From NCBI RefSeq assembly GCF_002925845.1, contig NZ_PDNI01000028.1, positions 1-64,000 of the forward strand: a stretch of DNA of 64,000 bases, written 5' to 3'. The stretch is from Roseovarius nitratireducens (GTDB lineage: Bacteria; Pseudomonadota; Alphaproteobacteria; Rhodobacterales; Rhodobacteraceae). The position numbers and the translations under genes were made by a program. Below, piece by piece: positions 8,947 through 17,180 of this stretch (the first letter of the stretch is position 1; each line of letters starts with the position of its first letter). The notes under the pieces were generated by a model that had not been told where the DNA came from, made no database searches, and was given only the letters and a program-made list of their open reading frames with translations.

Positions 8947-10527
8947 TCAGTTTTTCACCACGTCTTGCAGATACAACAGGAACGAAGGCTCCAGGCCGAA
9001 GTTTTCCACCCGGTCGCTGGTCACCGCGTTCTGTTTCCAGTTGGCGACAAAGACCCACGGCGCGTCTTCCTGCACGATGGCCTGCATCTCGCGGTAGAGC
9101 CGCGCGCGCTCGTCCTGATCGGTGGCCGTGCGGGCGGCGTCCAGCAACTCGTCCACCTTCTCATTGGCGTAGTAGCCCGAGTTGAACCCGCCCTTGTCGG
9201 GCCACGCCTCGGACCGCAGCGCCAGGTAAGGCAGCGTGTCAGGATCGTTGGTCATCCACGCCATCTCGGCCATGTCGGCCTTGCCTTCCAGCCCCGGGTT
9301 CACCTCGCCCAGAAACGTGTTCCACTCGTAGGTCTCGATCGTCACGTCGAAACCCACGGCCTCCAGATCGGCCTGGATCGCGGTGCCCATCGGCACCGGA
9401 TCGAGCATGCCCGAGCCGCCTTCGGTCACGTAGAAGGTAAGCTCCGCGCCCTCTGCCCCGGCCTCGGCGATCAGCGCCTTGGCTTTTTCCGGGTCATGCG
9501 GGTACGGGTCCAGCGCGTCGTTATAGGCCCAGGCAAAGGCGGGCGGCGTGGGGCCCGCGGCCACGGTAGCGGTACCCTCCAGCACGTCATTCACGATCGC
9601 CTCCTTGTCGATCGCGTAATTGGCGGCCTGGCGCACCCTCTTGTCGGCAAACGGGCCTTCCTTGGCGTTCAGGATCAGGAACCAGACATGCGGTCCCGCC
9701 TGCTCTGAGACCTCGAACCCGTCGCCTTCGAACTGACCCAGCGATGTCGGCGGCACCTCGACCATCAGGTCGATACCGCCGGCCAGCATCTCGGCCACGC
9801 GGGTGTTGGCATCGGTGATCGGGCGAAACACAACCGCCTCGGTCCCGGCGGCGTCGCCCCAGTAGTCATCGTTACGCTCGACGACCACGGCTTCGTTCGA
9901 GCGCCATTCGACGAACCTGAACGGGCCGGTGCCCACGGGGTTGCGGCCAAACTCTTCTTCATGCGCCTCGACAGCGGCGGGCGAGACGATCAGACCGGTC
10001 GGATAAGCCAGGTTCGACAGGAACGGGGCATAAGGCTCGCTGAGGGTGAATTTCACCGTCATGTCATCGACTACCTCGGTCGATTCCACCGATCCAAAGA
10101 AGAACGACAGCGGAAACGGGCCGGTATCGTGATAGGGATGGGTCTCATCCAGCATCCGGTCAAAGTTGAACTTCACCGCATCGGCATTGAACGGGGTGCC
10201 ATCGTGAAAGGTTACGCCCTCGCGCAACGAAAAGGTATATTCCGTGCCGTCCTCGCTGATCGACCAGTCCGTGGCAAGCGACGGCTCGACCTCAAGCGCC
10301 CCGGATTTGTAACGGGTCAACCCCTCGTAAACATTCACCAGTATCCGGAAATCATTCACCGCGGTCACGGCCGCGGGATCGAGCGATTTCGGTTCGGCGA
10401 TCTGGCCGACGATCAGCACGCCGGGCGGGGTTTGGGCGGTTGCAGAGGACGTGACGGCGCCGATGGCCAGCACCGCTCCCGTGGCGGCCGCCATCAGTCC
10501 CCGGCGGGTCCAGGTCATGAATGTCAT
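8947..10527 (-). CDS. Peptide ABC transporter substrate-binding protein (SBP family 5)
   Basis: This 526-aa periplasmic protein has an N-terminal export signal with a twin-arginine-like start (MTFMTWTRRGLMAAATGAVLAIG, cleavage probably after ATAQ). The mature part carries SBP_bac_5 landmarks: AEPKSLDPAAVTAVNDFRILVNVYEGL, YTFSLREGVTFHDGTPFNADAVKFNFDR and RFVEWRSNEAVVVERNDDYWG. I chose the ATG at 10525-10527, preceded by AGGGAGATCAACG. It is the first gene of a four-gene peptide uptake operon, transcribed away from a DUF1028 gene. The ligand is unresolved; SBP5 proteins bind di- or oligopeptides, opines, nickel and others. Confidence 0.93.
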   Translation of the reverse strand: MTFMTWTRRGLMAAATGAVLAIGAVTSSATAQTPPGVLIVGQIAEPKSLDPAAVTAVNDFRILVNVYEGLTRYKSGALEVEPSLATDWSISEDGTEYTFSLREGVTFHDGTPFNADAVKFNFDRMLDETHPYHDTGPFPLSFFFGSVESTEVVDDMTVKFTLSEPYAPFLSNLAYPTGLIVSPAAVEAHEEEFGRNPVGTGPFRFVEWRSNEAVVVERNDDYWGDAAGTEAVVFRPITDANTRVAEMLAGGIDLMVEVPPTSLGQFEGDGFEVSEQAGPHVWFLILNAKEGPFADKRVRQAANYAIDKEAIVNDVLEGTATVAAGPTPPAFAWAYNDALDPYPHDPEKAKALIAEAGAEGAELTFYVTEGGSGMLDPVPMGTAIQADLEAVGFDVTIETYEWNTFLGEVNPGLEGKADMAEMAWMTNDPDTLPYLALRSEAWPDKGGFNSGYYANEKVDELLDAARTATDQDERARLYREMQAIVQEDAPWVFVANWKQNAVTSDRVENFGLEPSFLLYLQDVVKN

Positions 10528-10557
10528 CGTTGATCTCCCTGTTGGCATGATCCGCTT

Positions 10558-10602
10558 AATTTATCATGATAAATTGCTTCGGTCAATTTTTCATGATAAA
10601 TT
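10558..10602. promoter_or_regulatory. Tandem palindromic operator between SBP operon and DUF1028 gene
   Basis: AATTTATCATGATAAATT at 10558-10575 is a perfect 18-bp palindrome. A second copy with one mismatch, AATTTTTCATGATAAATT, lies at 10585-10602, so the centres are 27 bp apart. The pair sits between the start of the transporter operon (minus strand, 10527) and the DUF1028 start (plus strand, 10629). It probably binds a dimeric repressor twice. The GntR protein encoded at the end of the operon is the obvious candidate, but that link is inference. Confidence 0.65.
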
Positions 10603-10628
10603 CCGGATTCTGTTGATAGTGGACCGAT

Positions 10629-11294
10629 ATGACCTTTTCGATTCTCGCCCGCGACCCAGAAACCGGCGCCATCGGCGGCGCCGCCGCAACGGGCTCTCTG
10701 TGTGTCGGCGGCTGGGTCCTGCGCGGCGATCTGGCGGCCGGGATGTCGGCCAGCCAGGGCGCCGCCCCATCGACCCTGTGGGGGGAAGACGTGCTGCACA
10801 TGATGCGCAACGGCGCCGGAGCCGAACAAGCCGTGGACCGGGTCACGAGCGATGACAAAGGCCGCGATTACCGCCAGTTGGCAGCGCTGGACCTGTCCGG
10901 GCAGACCGGCGCCTTTACCGGCGCCTCGAACGAACCGGAAAAGGGCAGCCTGGGCTTCGCGGACGGGATCGTTTCCGGCAACATGCTGACCAGCACAGGT
11001 GTTCTTGACGCGATGGCGGATCGCTTCCTGCACACCCGAGGCGGGTTCGATCATCGCCTGTTGTCGGCGCTTCATGCGGCCGCACAGGAAGGTGGCGATT
11101 ACCGCGGGCTTCTATCCGCCGCGCTACTGGTGCTGCATCCTGGCAAACCGCCTTTGACCTTGCGGATCGACTATCACCCGGACGACCCGATAGGCGCGCT
11201 CCGGGACCTGCATGTCAGGGCAACGACGGGGTCGTATGCGAAATGGACAGACCAGGTTCCGACCGCCAGGGACAGGCAGCGCACCCTCGACTGA
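10629..11294 (+). CDS. DUF1028 domain protein (Ntn-hydrolase-like)
   Basis: This 221-aa protein matches the DUF1028 family throughout: MTFSILARDPETGAIGGAAATGS at the start, SASQGAAPSTLWGEDVL, QLAALDLSGQTGAFTG and GNMLTSTGVLDAMADRF. DUF1028 proteins adopt an Ntn-hydrolase-like fold and lie beside peptide transporters in many proteobacteria, as here, so a role in hydrolysing or deacylating the imported compound is plausible but unproven. No good Shine-Dalgarno precedes the ATG; the nearest purine run is GTGGACCGAT. It is transcribed away from the transporter operon under the shared palindromic region. Confidence 0.85.
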   Translation: MTFSILARDPETGAIGGAAATGSLCVGGWVLRGDLAAGMSASQGAAPSTLWGEDVLHMMRNGAGAEQAVDRVTSDDKGRDYRQLAALDLSGQTGAFTGASNEPEKGSLGFADGIVSGNMLTSTGVLDAMADRFLHTRGGFDHRLLSALHAAAQEGGDYRGLLSAALLVLHPGKPPLTLRIDYHPDDPIGALRDLHVRATTGSYAKWTDQVPTARDRQRTLD

Positions 11295-11382
11295 CCGGGG
11301 CGTGCGGGCCGCGTTGCGGCATAACTGGGGGAAAATCCGCGCCGGTCAAAGGCAGAAGGAATCGGCGCACGGATACCAGCCG

Positions 11383-11886
11383 TCAAAGCTCCACCAACCG
11401 CTCCTCGATCGGTGAGGATTGCACGACAGAAGAGTTCGTCGCGCCGAAGGGGACGATCCTGTCAATGACCGCCTCCATTTCCGCGACATCGCGCACATGC
11501 GCCCGCGCGACGAAACAATCGTCGCCCGACACCCGGTCACAGGCCACGATCTGCGGTGTCCCGCGGATCGCCTCGATCATGTTGTGCATCTCTCCCGGCA
11601 GCGGCCGCGCCCGGATCAGGATCGTCAGACCATAGCCGAGGCGTGCCGGGCCGATACGCGCACCGTATCCGGTGATGATCCCGACATCCTCAAGCCGCCG
11701 CACCCGGTCCGCCACACTCGGTGCCGACAGGCCGACGCGCCGCGAAAGCTCGGCCCGCGGGATGCGCGCGTCAGCGGCCAACTCGCGAAGAATCGCTGCG
11801 TCGATGGCATCGAACCCGGCTTCTTTCAAACGAAGGCATGCACGCGAATTTACCTCCTTATTATTCACATATTCCGTGTTTGACAT
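11383..11886 (-). CDS. Lrp/AsnC family transcriptional regulator
   Basis: This 167-aa regulator has an N-terminal HTH (FDAIDAAILRELAADARIPRAELSRRVGLSAPSVADRVRRLEDVGIITGY, about residues 25-75) and a C-terminal RAM effector domain (LTILIRARPLPGEMHNMIEAI..IVACDRVSGDDCFVARAHVRDVAEME). It reads divergently from an EamA exporter with 47 bases between the starts, which suggests that it controls that exporter and itself in response to an amino acid. The first 20 residues precede the usual family start, so translation might begin a little later. No other in-frame start with a better ribosome site is obvious. Confidence 0.9.
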   Translation of the reverse strand: MSNTEYVNNKEVNSRACLRLKEAGFDAIDAAILRELAADARIPRAELSRRVGLSAPSVADRVRRLEDVGIITGYGARIGPARLGYGLTILIRARPLPGEMHNMIEAIRGTPQIVACDRVSGDDCFVARAHVRDVAEMEAVIDRIVPFGATNSSVVQSSPIEERLVEL

Positions 11887-11901
11887 GCTTGATTTCCATA
11901 T

Positions 11902-11913
11902 ATTTGGCCAAAT
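11902..11913. promoter_or_regulatory. 12-bp palindrome in the Lrp/EamA intergenic region
   Basis: ATTTGGCCAAAT is a perfect palindrome in the 47-base gap between the divergent Lrp-type regulator and the exporter gene. The location and AT-flanked symmetry suit an Lrp-family operator. No second site was found, so this is tentative. Confidence 0.4.
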
Positions 11914-11933
11914 TTACCTTGCATCATGTCAGG

Positions 11934-12869
11934 ATGAAAGATCAAGCACCGAACGCTCCCGGCGCGATGTCGCGCCTGTCGGACGCTGTCCCTCCGCACG
12001 CATGGTTCGGCGTCTCCGCGGTCTTCCACTATCTTGGACCGTCTTTCGCCGTGCTGCTGTTCCCGGTCGCCGGGGTTCTTGGCATCGCGTGGTTCCGCAT
12101 CGCCTCGGCGGCGTTGATATTCGCCCCGGTCACAAGGCCCTGGCAAACATTCCGGCGGTCAACGCACCGCGAGCGCGTTCTCCTGCTGGCCCTCGGCGCC
12201 TGCCTCGCCGTGATGAACAGCGCGTTCTACCTTGCCCTCGACCGGCTGCCGATCGCCCTTGTCGCGGCTATAGAGTTCCTCGGGACGATCGGCATCGCGC
12301 TGTGGGGGTTACGGACCGGGCGCAACACGCTGGCCCTCGTTCTGGCAGTCGCGGGGGTCGCGCTCTTGATCGACATTCCCGCGCTTCTGGCGGCCGACGG
12401 CGCGGCAATGACATCCGATCTTCTGGGCCTGTTCTGGGCGATCCTGAACGGCGCCCTGTTCGTTCTCTACATCGTTCTCGGGCACAGGATTTCCGAAAGT
12501 GGCGCCTCGGGCGGGGTAGAGCGGCTCGGGGCAGCCATGGCGGCGGCGTTTCTCTTCGTCATGCCGATCGGGTTCATGCAAGCGCTCGCCGCCTTTGGTG
12601 CGCCCTTGCTGGTGCTGGCGGGGATCGGTGTCGGCATCTGCTCCTCGGTCATCCCCTATGTCTGCGATCAGCTCGCCATGGCGCGCCTGCCACGCGCCAG
12701 CTTTGCCTTGCTGCTGGCGCTGCTGCCGGCATCGGCGACGATCATCGGGGCCATCGTGCTGCGCCAGGTTCCCGGCGCGGTGGATATCCTCGGCGTCGTT
12801 CTGGTCATGATCGGGGTGGCGGTGCACCGGCCGGCGCCGCCGACCGTCCCCGGGCAGACCACCGCCTGA
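11934..12869 (+). CDS. EamA/DMT family transporter (RhtA-like exporter)
   Basis: This 311-aa inner-membrane protein has about ten hydrophobic segments in two EamA repeats. The family hallmarks are VLGIAWFRIASAALIF, the LPIALVAAIEFLGTIGIALWG region of repeat 1, and SSVIPYVCDQLAMARLPRASFALLLALLPASATIIG in repeat 2, which closely resembles the homoserine/threonine exporter RhtA. I chose the ATG at 11934 because translation upstream is not transporter-like; the ribosome site is weak (CAGG directly before ATG). Divergent pairing with an Lrp regulator supports amino acid export. The substrate is inferred. Confidence 0.88.
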   Translation: MKDQAPNAPGAMSRLSDAVPPHAWFGVSAVFHYLGPSFAVLLFPVAGVLGIAWFRIASAALIFAPVTRPWQTFRRSTHRERVLLLALGACLAVMNSAFYLALDRLPIALVAAIEFLGTIGIALWGLRTGRNTLALVLAVAGVALLIDIPALLAADGAAMTSDLLGLFWAILNGALFVLYIVLGHRISESGASGGVERLGAAMAAAFLFVMPIGFMQALAAFGAPLLVLAGIGVGICSSVIPYVCDQLAMARLPRASFALLLALLPASATIIGAIVLRQVPGAVDILGVVLVMIGVAVHRPAPPTVPGQTTA

Positions 12870-12896
12870 GTCCATGCCGCCGGTCACTGCACAAAA

Positions 12897-12925
12897 ACGG
12901 ACCGGCGCGCGTGGCGCCGGTCCGT
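12897..12925 (-). terminator. Strong hairpin terminator of mcl1
   Basis: ACGGACCGGCGC (12897-12908) pairs perfectly with GCGCCGGTCCGT (12914-12925) around a 5-base loop. The run of five A at 12892-12896 reads as a U-tract on the minus strand, so this is a rho-independent terminator for the malyl-CoA lyase gene. It could also block read-through from the convergent exporter gene. Confidence 0.8.
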
Positions 12926-12935
12926 TGGGGCAGGC

Positions 12936-13895
12936 TCACATCGCGGCGATCATCTCGGATTGCTTCACGATCACCTCGGCCTGCTTGATCGAGGCAATAT
13001 CCACGAGACGGCCCTTGTAGGTCGTGGCGCCTTCGCCGCGGGCCTTGGCCTCTTCCATCGCCTTCAGTATCTCGCGCGCCTCCTGCACCGATTCCTCGGT
13101 GGGCGTGAAGATTTCGTTGGCCAGCGCCACCTGCTTGGGGTGGATCGCCCATTTGCCGACCATCCCCAGCGTGGCCGAGCGCCGCGCCTGCGCGCGGAAT
13201 CCCTCGTCATCCGAGAAGTCGCCGAACGGCCCGTCCACGGGCAAGAGGCCATGCGTGCGGCAGGCGGCGACGATATTGGCCTGCGCCCAGTGCCACGGGT
13301 CGGACCAGTATTTCTCGCCCTCGCGCAGCATGTAGTAATTCTCCTGCGTGCCGCCGATGCCGGTCGTGGACATGCCCATCGACGCCGCGAAATCCGCCGC
13401 CCCGAGGCTCAGCGCCTGCATCCGGGGAGAGGCCGCCGCGATCTCCTCGACATGGGAAATCCCCGCCGCCGTCTCGATGATCGCCTCGAAGCCGAGGCGC
13501 TTCTCGCGGCCTTTCGCCGCCTCGATCGAGGTCACCAGCGCATCGACCGCGTAAATATCGGACGCACAACCCGCCTTGGGGATCATGATCTGGTCAAGCC
13601 GGTCGCCGCCCTGTTCCAGCAGGTCCACTACGTCGCGATACCAAAAGGGCGAGTCGAGCCCGTTGATCCGCACCGAGAGCGTCTTGTTGCCCCAGTCCAC
13701 CTCGTTGATGGCACGCACGGTATTGGCGCGCGCGGCGTCCTTGTCGGTGGGCGCGACCGAATCCTCCAGGTCGATATTGATGACATCCGCGGCGCTCGTA
13801 GCCATCTTCTCGAACAGCTTGTCGTTCGAGCCGGGGCCGAAAAGCTGACAGCGGTTGGGCCGTGCGGGCGGTTGGGGTTGCAGGCGAAAGCTCAT
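12936..13895 (-). CDS. mcl1: L-malyl-CoA/beta-methylmalyl-CoA lyase
   Basis: This 319-aa HpcH/HpaI-family CoA ester lyase begins MSFRLQPQPPARPNRCQLFGPGS and runs closely along the Rhodobacter Mcl1 sequence as I know it (INIDLEDSVAP, YRDVVDLLEQGGDRLDQIMIPK, SLGAADFAASMGMSTTGIGGTQENYYM, VGKWAIHPKQVALANE). The enzyme cleaves malyl-CoA to glyoxylate and acetyl-CoA, and methylmalyl-CoA to glyoxylate and propionyl-CoA, in the ethylmalonyl-CoA pathway of acetate assimilation. The ATG at 13893-13895 follows AGGGAGCGATCCGAG. No other ethylmalonyl-CoA pathway gene is in the window. A strong terminator lies just downstream. Confidence 0.92.
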   Translation of the reverse strand: MSFRLQPQPPARPNRCQLFGPGSNDKLFEKMATSAADVINIDLEDSVAPTDKDAARANTVRAINEVDWGNKTLSVRINGLDSPFWYRDVVDLLEQGGDRLDQIMIPKAGCASDIYAVDALVTSIEAAKGREKRLGFEAIIETAAGISHVEEIAAASPRMQALSLGAADFAASMGMSTTGIGGTQENYYMLREGEKYWSDPWHWAQANIVAACRTHGLLPVDGPFGDFSDDEGFRAQARRSATLGMVGKWAIHPKQVALANEIFTPTEESVQEAREILKAMEEAKARGEGATTYKGRLVDIASIKQAEVIVKQSEMIAAM

Positions 13896-14153
13896 CTCGG
13901 ATCGCTCCCTTGGTTCGGAAATTGCGTGGATACTCCGGGTCGGAGGTATGAAATTGCGCGCACCTGCGCAAGCCGGTTTCGTACACCACGGGATGCAAAC
14001 CACACCAGCACCCATGCGCAGAACCTTCGCGAAATCGTGCCGAAGGCCGAAGAATCCCCCGAAATTTCCGGCATCCCCATTGATTCCGGCAGAAAATGGC
14101 GCAGCATCCGGTGCAGTCTGCGCGCGAACGCGCACCGCGCCAAGGAGACCGCC

Positions 14154-15155
14154 ATGATCGAGACACCGTACCTGCTGTTCCTGGGCGACGCGCCCGACAT
14201 GCTTGCCGCCAAGGTCGCCATCGGCATCCGCGACTGGCGGCCCGAGAACGCGCTGGGGCAGATCCGCCTGCCCGGCTGCGGCGCCGACCTCGGACTGCCC
14301 GACATGACGCTGGCCGAGGCACGCGCGGCGGGCGCCAAGACCCTCGTCATCGGCGTGGCCAATCGCGGCGGCGTCATCAGCCCGGAATGGAAGAAGGTGC
14401 TGATCGAGGCGCTGGAGATGGATTACGACCTCGCCTCCGGGCTGCACAACCTGCTTCGCGACGAGGGCGATCTCGTGGCCGCGGCGCAGACGCATGGCGG
14501 CACGCTGCACGACGTGCGGGTGCCGACCGTGGGCTATCCCATCGCCAACGGTGTCAAGCGCACCGGCAAGCGCTGCCTTGCCGTCGGCACCGATTGCTCG
14601 GTCGGCAAGATGTATACCGCGATGGCAATGGAAGCCGAGATGGTGGCGCGTGGCATGAAGGCCACGTTCCGCGCCACCGGGCAGACCGGCATCCTCATCA
14701 CCGGCCACGGCGTGCCGCTCGACGCGGTGATCGCCGATTTCATGGCCGGGTCGGTGGAATACCTCAGCCCCGACAACGACCCCGACCACTGGGACATGAT
14801 CGAGGGACAGGGCAGCCTGTTTCACGTCTCCTATTCGGGGGTGACGCTGGCGCTCATCCACGGCGGGCAGCCCGACGCGCTGATCCTGTGCCACGAACCG
14901 ACGCGGCCCCACATGCGCGGGCTTCCGGGTTATACGCTGCCGTCGCTCGAGACGCTGCGCGACACCGCCCTGCCGCTGGCGCGGGTGTCGAACCCGGCCT
15001 GCGTGGTGGCGGGCGTGTCGGTCAACACGCAACACATGGACGAGGCCGCGGCGCGCGCCTACCTTGAAAAGGTCGAGGCCGAGATGGGCCTGCCGGCCAC
15101 CGATCCCTACCGTTTCGGCCCGGGCACGCTGGTGGACGCACTGGCCGCGATCTGA
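14154..15155 (+). CDS. dgcN: DUF1611 family protein, DgcN (D-glutamate N-acetyltransferase)
   Basis: This 333-aa protein starts MIETPYLLFLGDAPDMLAAK and contains a P-loop-like segment VGTDCSVGKMYTAMAMEAEM (about residues 143-162) and the FRATGQTGILITGHGVPLD motif of DUF1611. Together with the DgcA-like epimerase immediately downstream it matches the DgcN-DgcA pair described in marine bacteria, where DgcN acetylates D-glutamate before racemisation. That function is from family knowledge. AAGGAGACCGCC before the ATG is a strong ribosome site. The gene diverges from mcl1 and starts a three-gene cassette. Confidence 0.85.
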   Translation: MIETPYLLFLGDAPDMLAAKVAIGIRDWRPENALGQIRLPGCGADLGLPDMTLAEARAAGAKTLVIGVANRGGVISPEWKKVLIEALEMDYDLASGLHNLLRDEGDLVAAAQTHGGTLHDVRVPTVGYPIANGVKRTGKRCLAVGTDCSVGKMYTAMAMEAEMVARGMKATFRATGQTGILITGHGVPLDAVIADFMAGSVEYLSPDNDPDHWDMIEGQGSLFHVSYSGVTLALIHGGQPDALILCHEPTRPHMRGLPGYTLPSLETLRDTALPLARVSNPACVVAGVSVNTQHMDEAAARAYLEKVEAEMGLPATDPYRFGPGTLVDALAAI

Positions 15156-15163
15156 TCGGGCGG

Positions 15164-15198
15164 GGCCTCCGGCGGGAGTATTTTTGGAAAGATGAAAG
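15164..15198 (+). repeat. Recurrent intergenic motif, copy A
   Basis: GGCCTCCGGCGGGAGTATTT followed by TTGGAAAGATGAAAG. It contains a short stem (CTCC/GGAG) and a T-rich run. Related copies lie upstream of kbl, at queG and downstream of gltB. The motif carries its own AAGATGAA, so an ATG inside it is weak evidence for a start codon. Confidence 0.45.
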
Positions 15199-16172
15199 GG
15201 GGCCGCGTGGAGATTTCGGTAACGCGCGACATTTTCCGGCTGGCGCAGGTCTTTACCATCAGCCGGGGCTCACGGACCGAGGCACAGGTGCTGACGGTCC
15301 GGGTGCAGGACGGCGGCGCGACCGGTTGGGGCGAATGCGTGCCTTACGCCCGCTATGGTGAGACGCTGGACAGCGTGGCGGCGCAGATCGCGGGCCTGCC
15401 CGGGGCGGTGACGCGCGAGACGCTTCCCGATCTGCTGCCCGCCGGCGCGGCGCGCAACGCGGTGGATTGCGCGCTGTGGGATCTCGAGGCCAAGCGTCGC
15501 GGTTGCCGCGTGTGGGAACTCGCCGGGCTACCCGCGCCGGGGCCCGAGATCACCGCCTACACGCTCTCGCTCGACAGCCCCGACGCGATGCAGGCGCAGG
15601 CGGCGAAACATGCGCACCGGCCCCTGCTCAAGATCAAGCTGGGCACGCCCGACGACATGCCCCGGCTAGAGGCGGTGCGGCGCGGCGCGCCCGATTCGCG
15701 CATCATCGTCGATGCCAACGAGGGGTGGAGCGCCGATATCTACGCCGATCTCGCGCCGCACCTCGCGCGGCTCGGCGTCGCGCTGGTGGAACAGCCGCTG
15801 CCAGCGGGGGATGACGACGCGCTCATCGGGATGGATCGCCCCGTGCCGGTCTGCGCCGACGAATCCTGCCACGACCGTGCGAGCCTGCCCGCGCTCGCCG
15901 GGAAATACGACATGGTCAACATCAAGCTCGACAAGACCGGCGGGCTCACCGAGGCGCTCAGCTTGCGCGACGCCGCGCGTGCCGGGGGCTACGGCATCAT
16001 GGTGGGCTGCATGGTGGGAAGCTCGCTCGCGATGGCGCCCGCGACGCTGGTGGCGCAGGGGGCGGCGGTGACGGACCTTGACGGCCCGCTGCTTCTGGCC
16101 GAAGACCGGGAAAACGCCTTGATATTCGACGCCGCCGGGGTTCACCCGCCCGAGGCGGCCCTGTGGGGATGA
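15192..16172 (+). CDS. dgcA: Enolase-superfamily epimerase, DgcA (N-acetyl-D-glutamate racemase)
   Basis: This MLE/dipeptide-epimerase-type member of the enolase superfamily has up to 326 aa. It has the KIKLG motif with the catalytic Lys (about residue 151), metal ligands in IIVDANEGWS, EQPLPAGDD and ADESCHDRASL, and the second catalytic Lys in NIKLDKTGG. In the DgcN-DgcA pathway it interconverts N-acetyl-D- and L-glutamate. The start is uncertain. ATG at 15192 lies inside a recurring intergenic motif, whereas GTG at 15207 (giving VEISVTRDIFRLAQ) has a G-rich run 3-8 bases upstream and matches the expected family N-terminus. A dipeptide L-Ala-D/L-Glu epimerase is the alternative function. Confidence 0.85.
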   Translation: MKGGRVEISVTRDIFRLAQVFTISRGSRTEAQVLTVRVQDGGATGWGECVPYARYGETLDSVAAQIAGLPGAVTRETLPDLLPAGAARNAVDCALWDLEAKRRGCRVWELAGLPAPGPEITAYTLSLDSPDAMQAQAAKHAHRPLLKIKLGTPDDMPRLEAVRRGAPDSRIIVDANEGWSADIYADLAPHLARLGVALVEQPLPAGDDDALIGMDRPVPVCADESCHDRASLPALAGKYDMVNIKLDKTGGLTEALSLRDAARAGGYGIMVGCMVGSSLAMAPATLVAQGAAVTDLDGPLLLAEDRENALIFDAAGVHPPEAALWG

Positions 16173-16176
16173 CGAT

Positions 16177-17037
16177 ATGCGCACTGTCTACGTGAACGGA
16201 GAGTACCTGCCCGAGACCGAGGCCACCGTCTCGATCTTCGACCGCGGCTTCCTGATGGCCGACGGGGTCTACGAGGTGACGAGCGTCCTGGGCGGCAAGC
16301 TCATCGACTTCGACGGCCACCTCGCGCGGCTGGAGCGCTCGCTGTCGGAACTGGACATGAAAAAGCCCGCCGCTTTCGACGACCTGCTCGACATCCACCG
16401 CGAGCTGGTCCGCGTCAACGGCATCACCGACGGGCTGGTCTATCTTCAGGTCACGCGCGGCAGCGACGGCGACCGCGATTTCGTCTTTCCCGACCCCGAG
16501 ACGACCGAACCGACCCTGGTGCTCTTCACCCAATCCAAGCCCGGCCTCGCCGACAGCCCAGCGGCGAAGACCGGCATCAAGGTGATCGGCATAGAGGATA
16601 TCCGCTGGGGCCGCCGCGACATCAAGACGGTGCAGTTGCTCTACCCCTCGATGGGCAAGATGATGGCAAAGAAGGCCGGCGCGGACGATGCCTGGATGAT
16701 CGAGGACGGGCATGTGACCGAAGGCACGTCGAACAACGCCTATATCGTCAAGGGCAACACCATCGTCACCCGGCACCTGTCGACCGACATCCTCCACGGC
16801 ATCACCCGCGCCGCCGTGCTGCGCTTTGCCCGCGAGGCACAGATGCAGGTGGAAGAGCGCGCCTTCACCATGGACGAGGCCAAGGCCGCCGACGAGGCCT
16901 TCGTCACCTCCGCCTCGGCCTTCGTCATGCCAGTGGTCGAGATCGACGGCACGGCACTCGGCGACGGCACACCCGGCCCGGTGGCCAAACGCCTGCGCGA
17001 GATCTACCTCGAAGAAAGCCTGAAATCGGCGGTTTGA
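16177..17037 (+). CDS. dat: D-amino-acid transaminase (class IV PLP)
   Basis: This 286-aa class IV aminotransferase has the PLP lysine in RRDIKTVQLLYPSMGKMMAKKAG (near residue 150), the catalytic-loop Glu in EGTSNNAYIV, and RGFLMADGVYEV near the N-terminus. The RRDIKTVQLL variant is characteristic of D-amino-acid aminotransferases rather than branched-chain enzymes. It starts 4 bases after the dgcA stop, so the cassette is an operon. In context it would move amino groups between D-glutamate/2-oxoglutarate and D-alanine/pyruvate, feeding or draining the D-glutamate pool. The symbol is given for the family. Confidence 0.88.
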   Translation: MRTVYVNGEYLPETEATVSIFDRGFLMADGVYEVTSVLGGKLIDFDGHLARLERSLSELDMKKPAAFDDLLDIHRELVRVNGITDGLVYLQVTRGSDGDRDFVFPDPETTEPTLVLFTQSKPGLADSPAAKTGIKVIGIEDIRWGRRDIKTVQLLYPSMGKMMAKKAGADDAWMIEDGHVTEGTSNNAYIVKGNTIVTRHLSTDILHGITRAAVLRFAREAQMQVEERAFTMDEAKAADEAFVTSASAFVMPVVEIDGTALGDGTPGPVAKRLREIYLEESLKSAV

Positions 17038-17180
17038 GGGGGGCGTTCAAGACACGCACGCGACCCGGACCAGCAATCGGTCAAGATTGACGATGGCAGT
17101 CGGGGCGCGTGGTCTCTCGGCACGCACGCGGTTTCCTCCGGGCTTTCGAGTAACACCGCACACCGTCAGGGGACGTCAGA

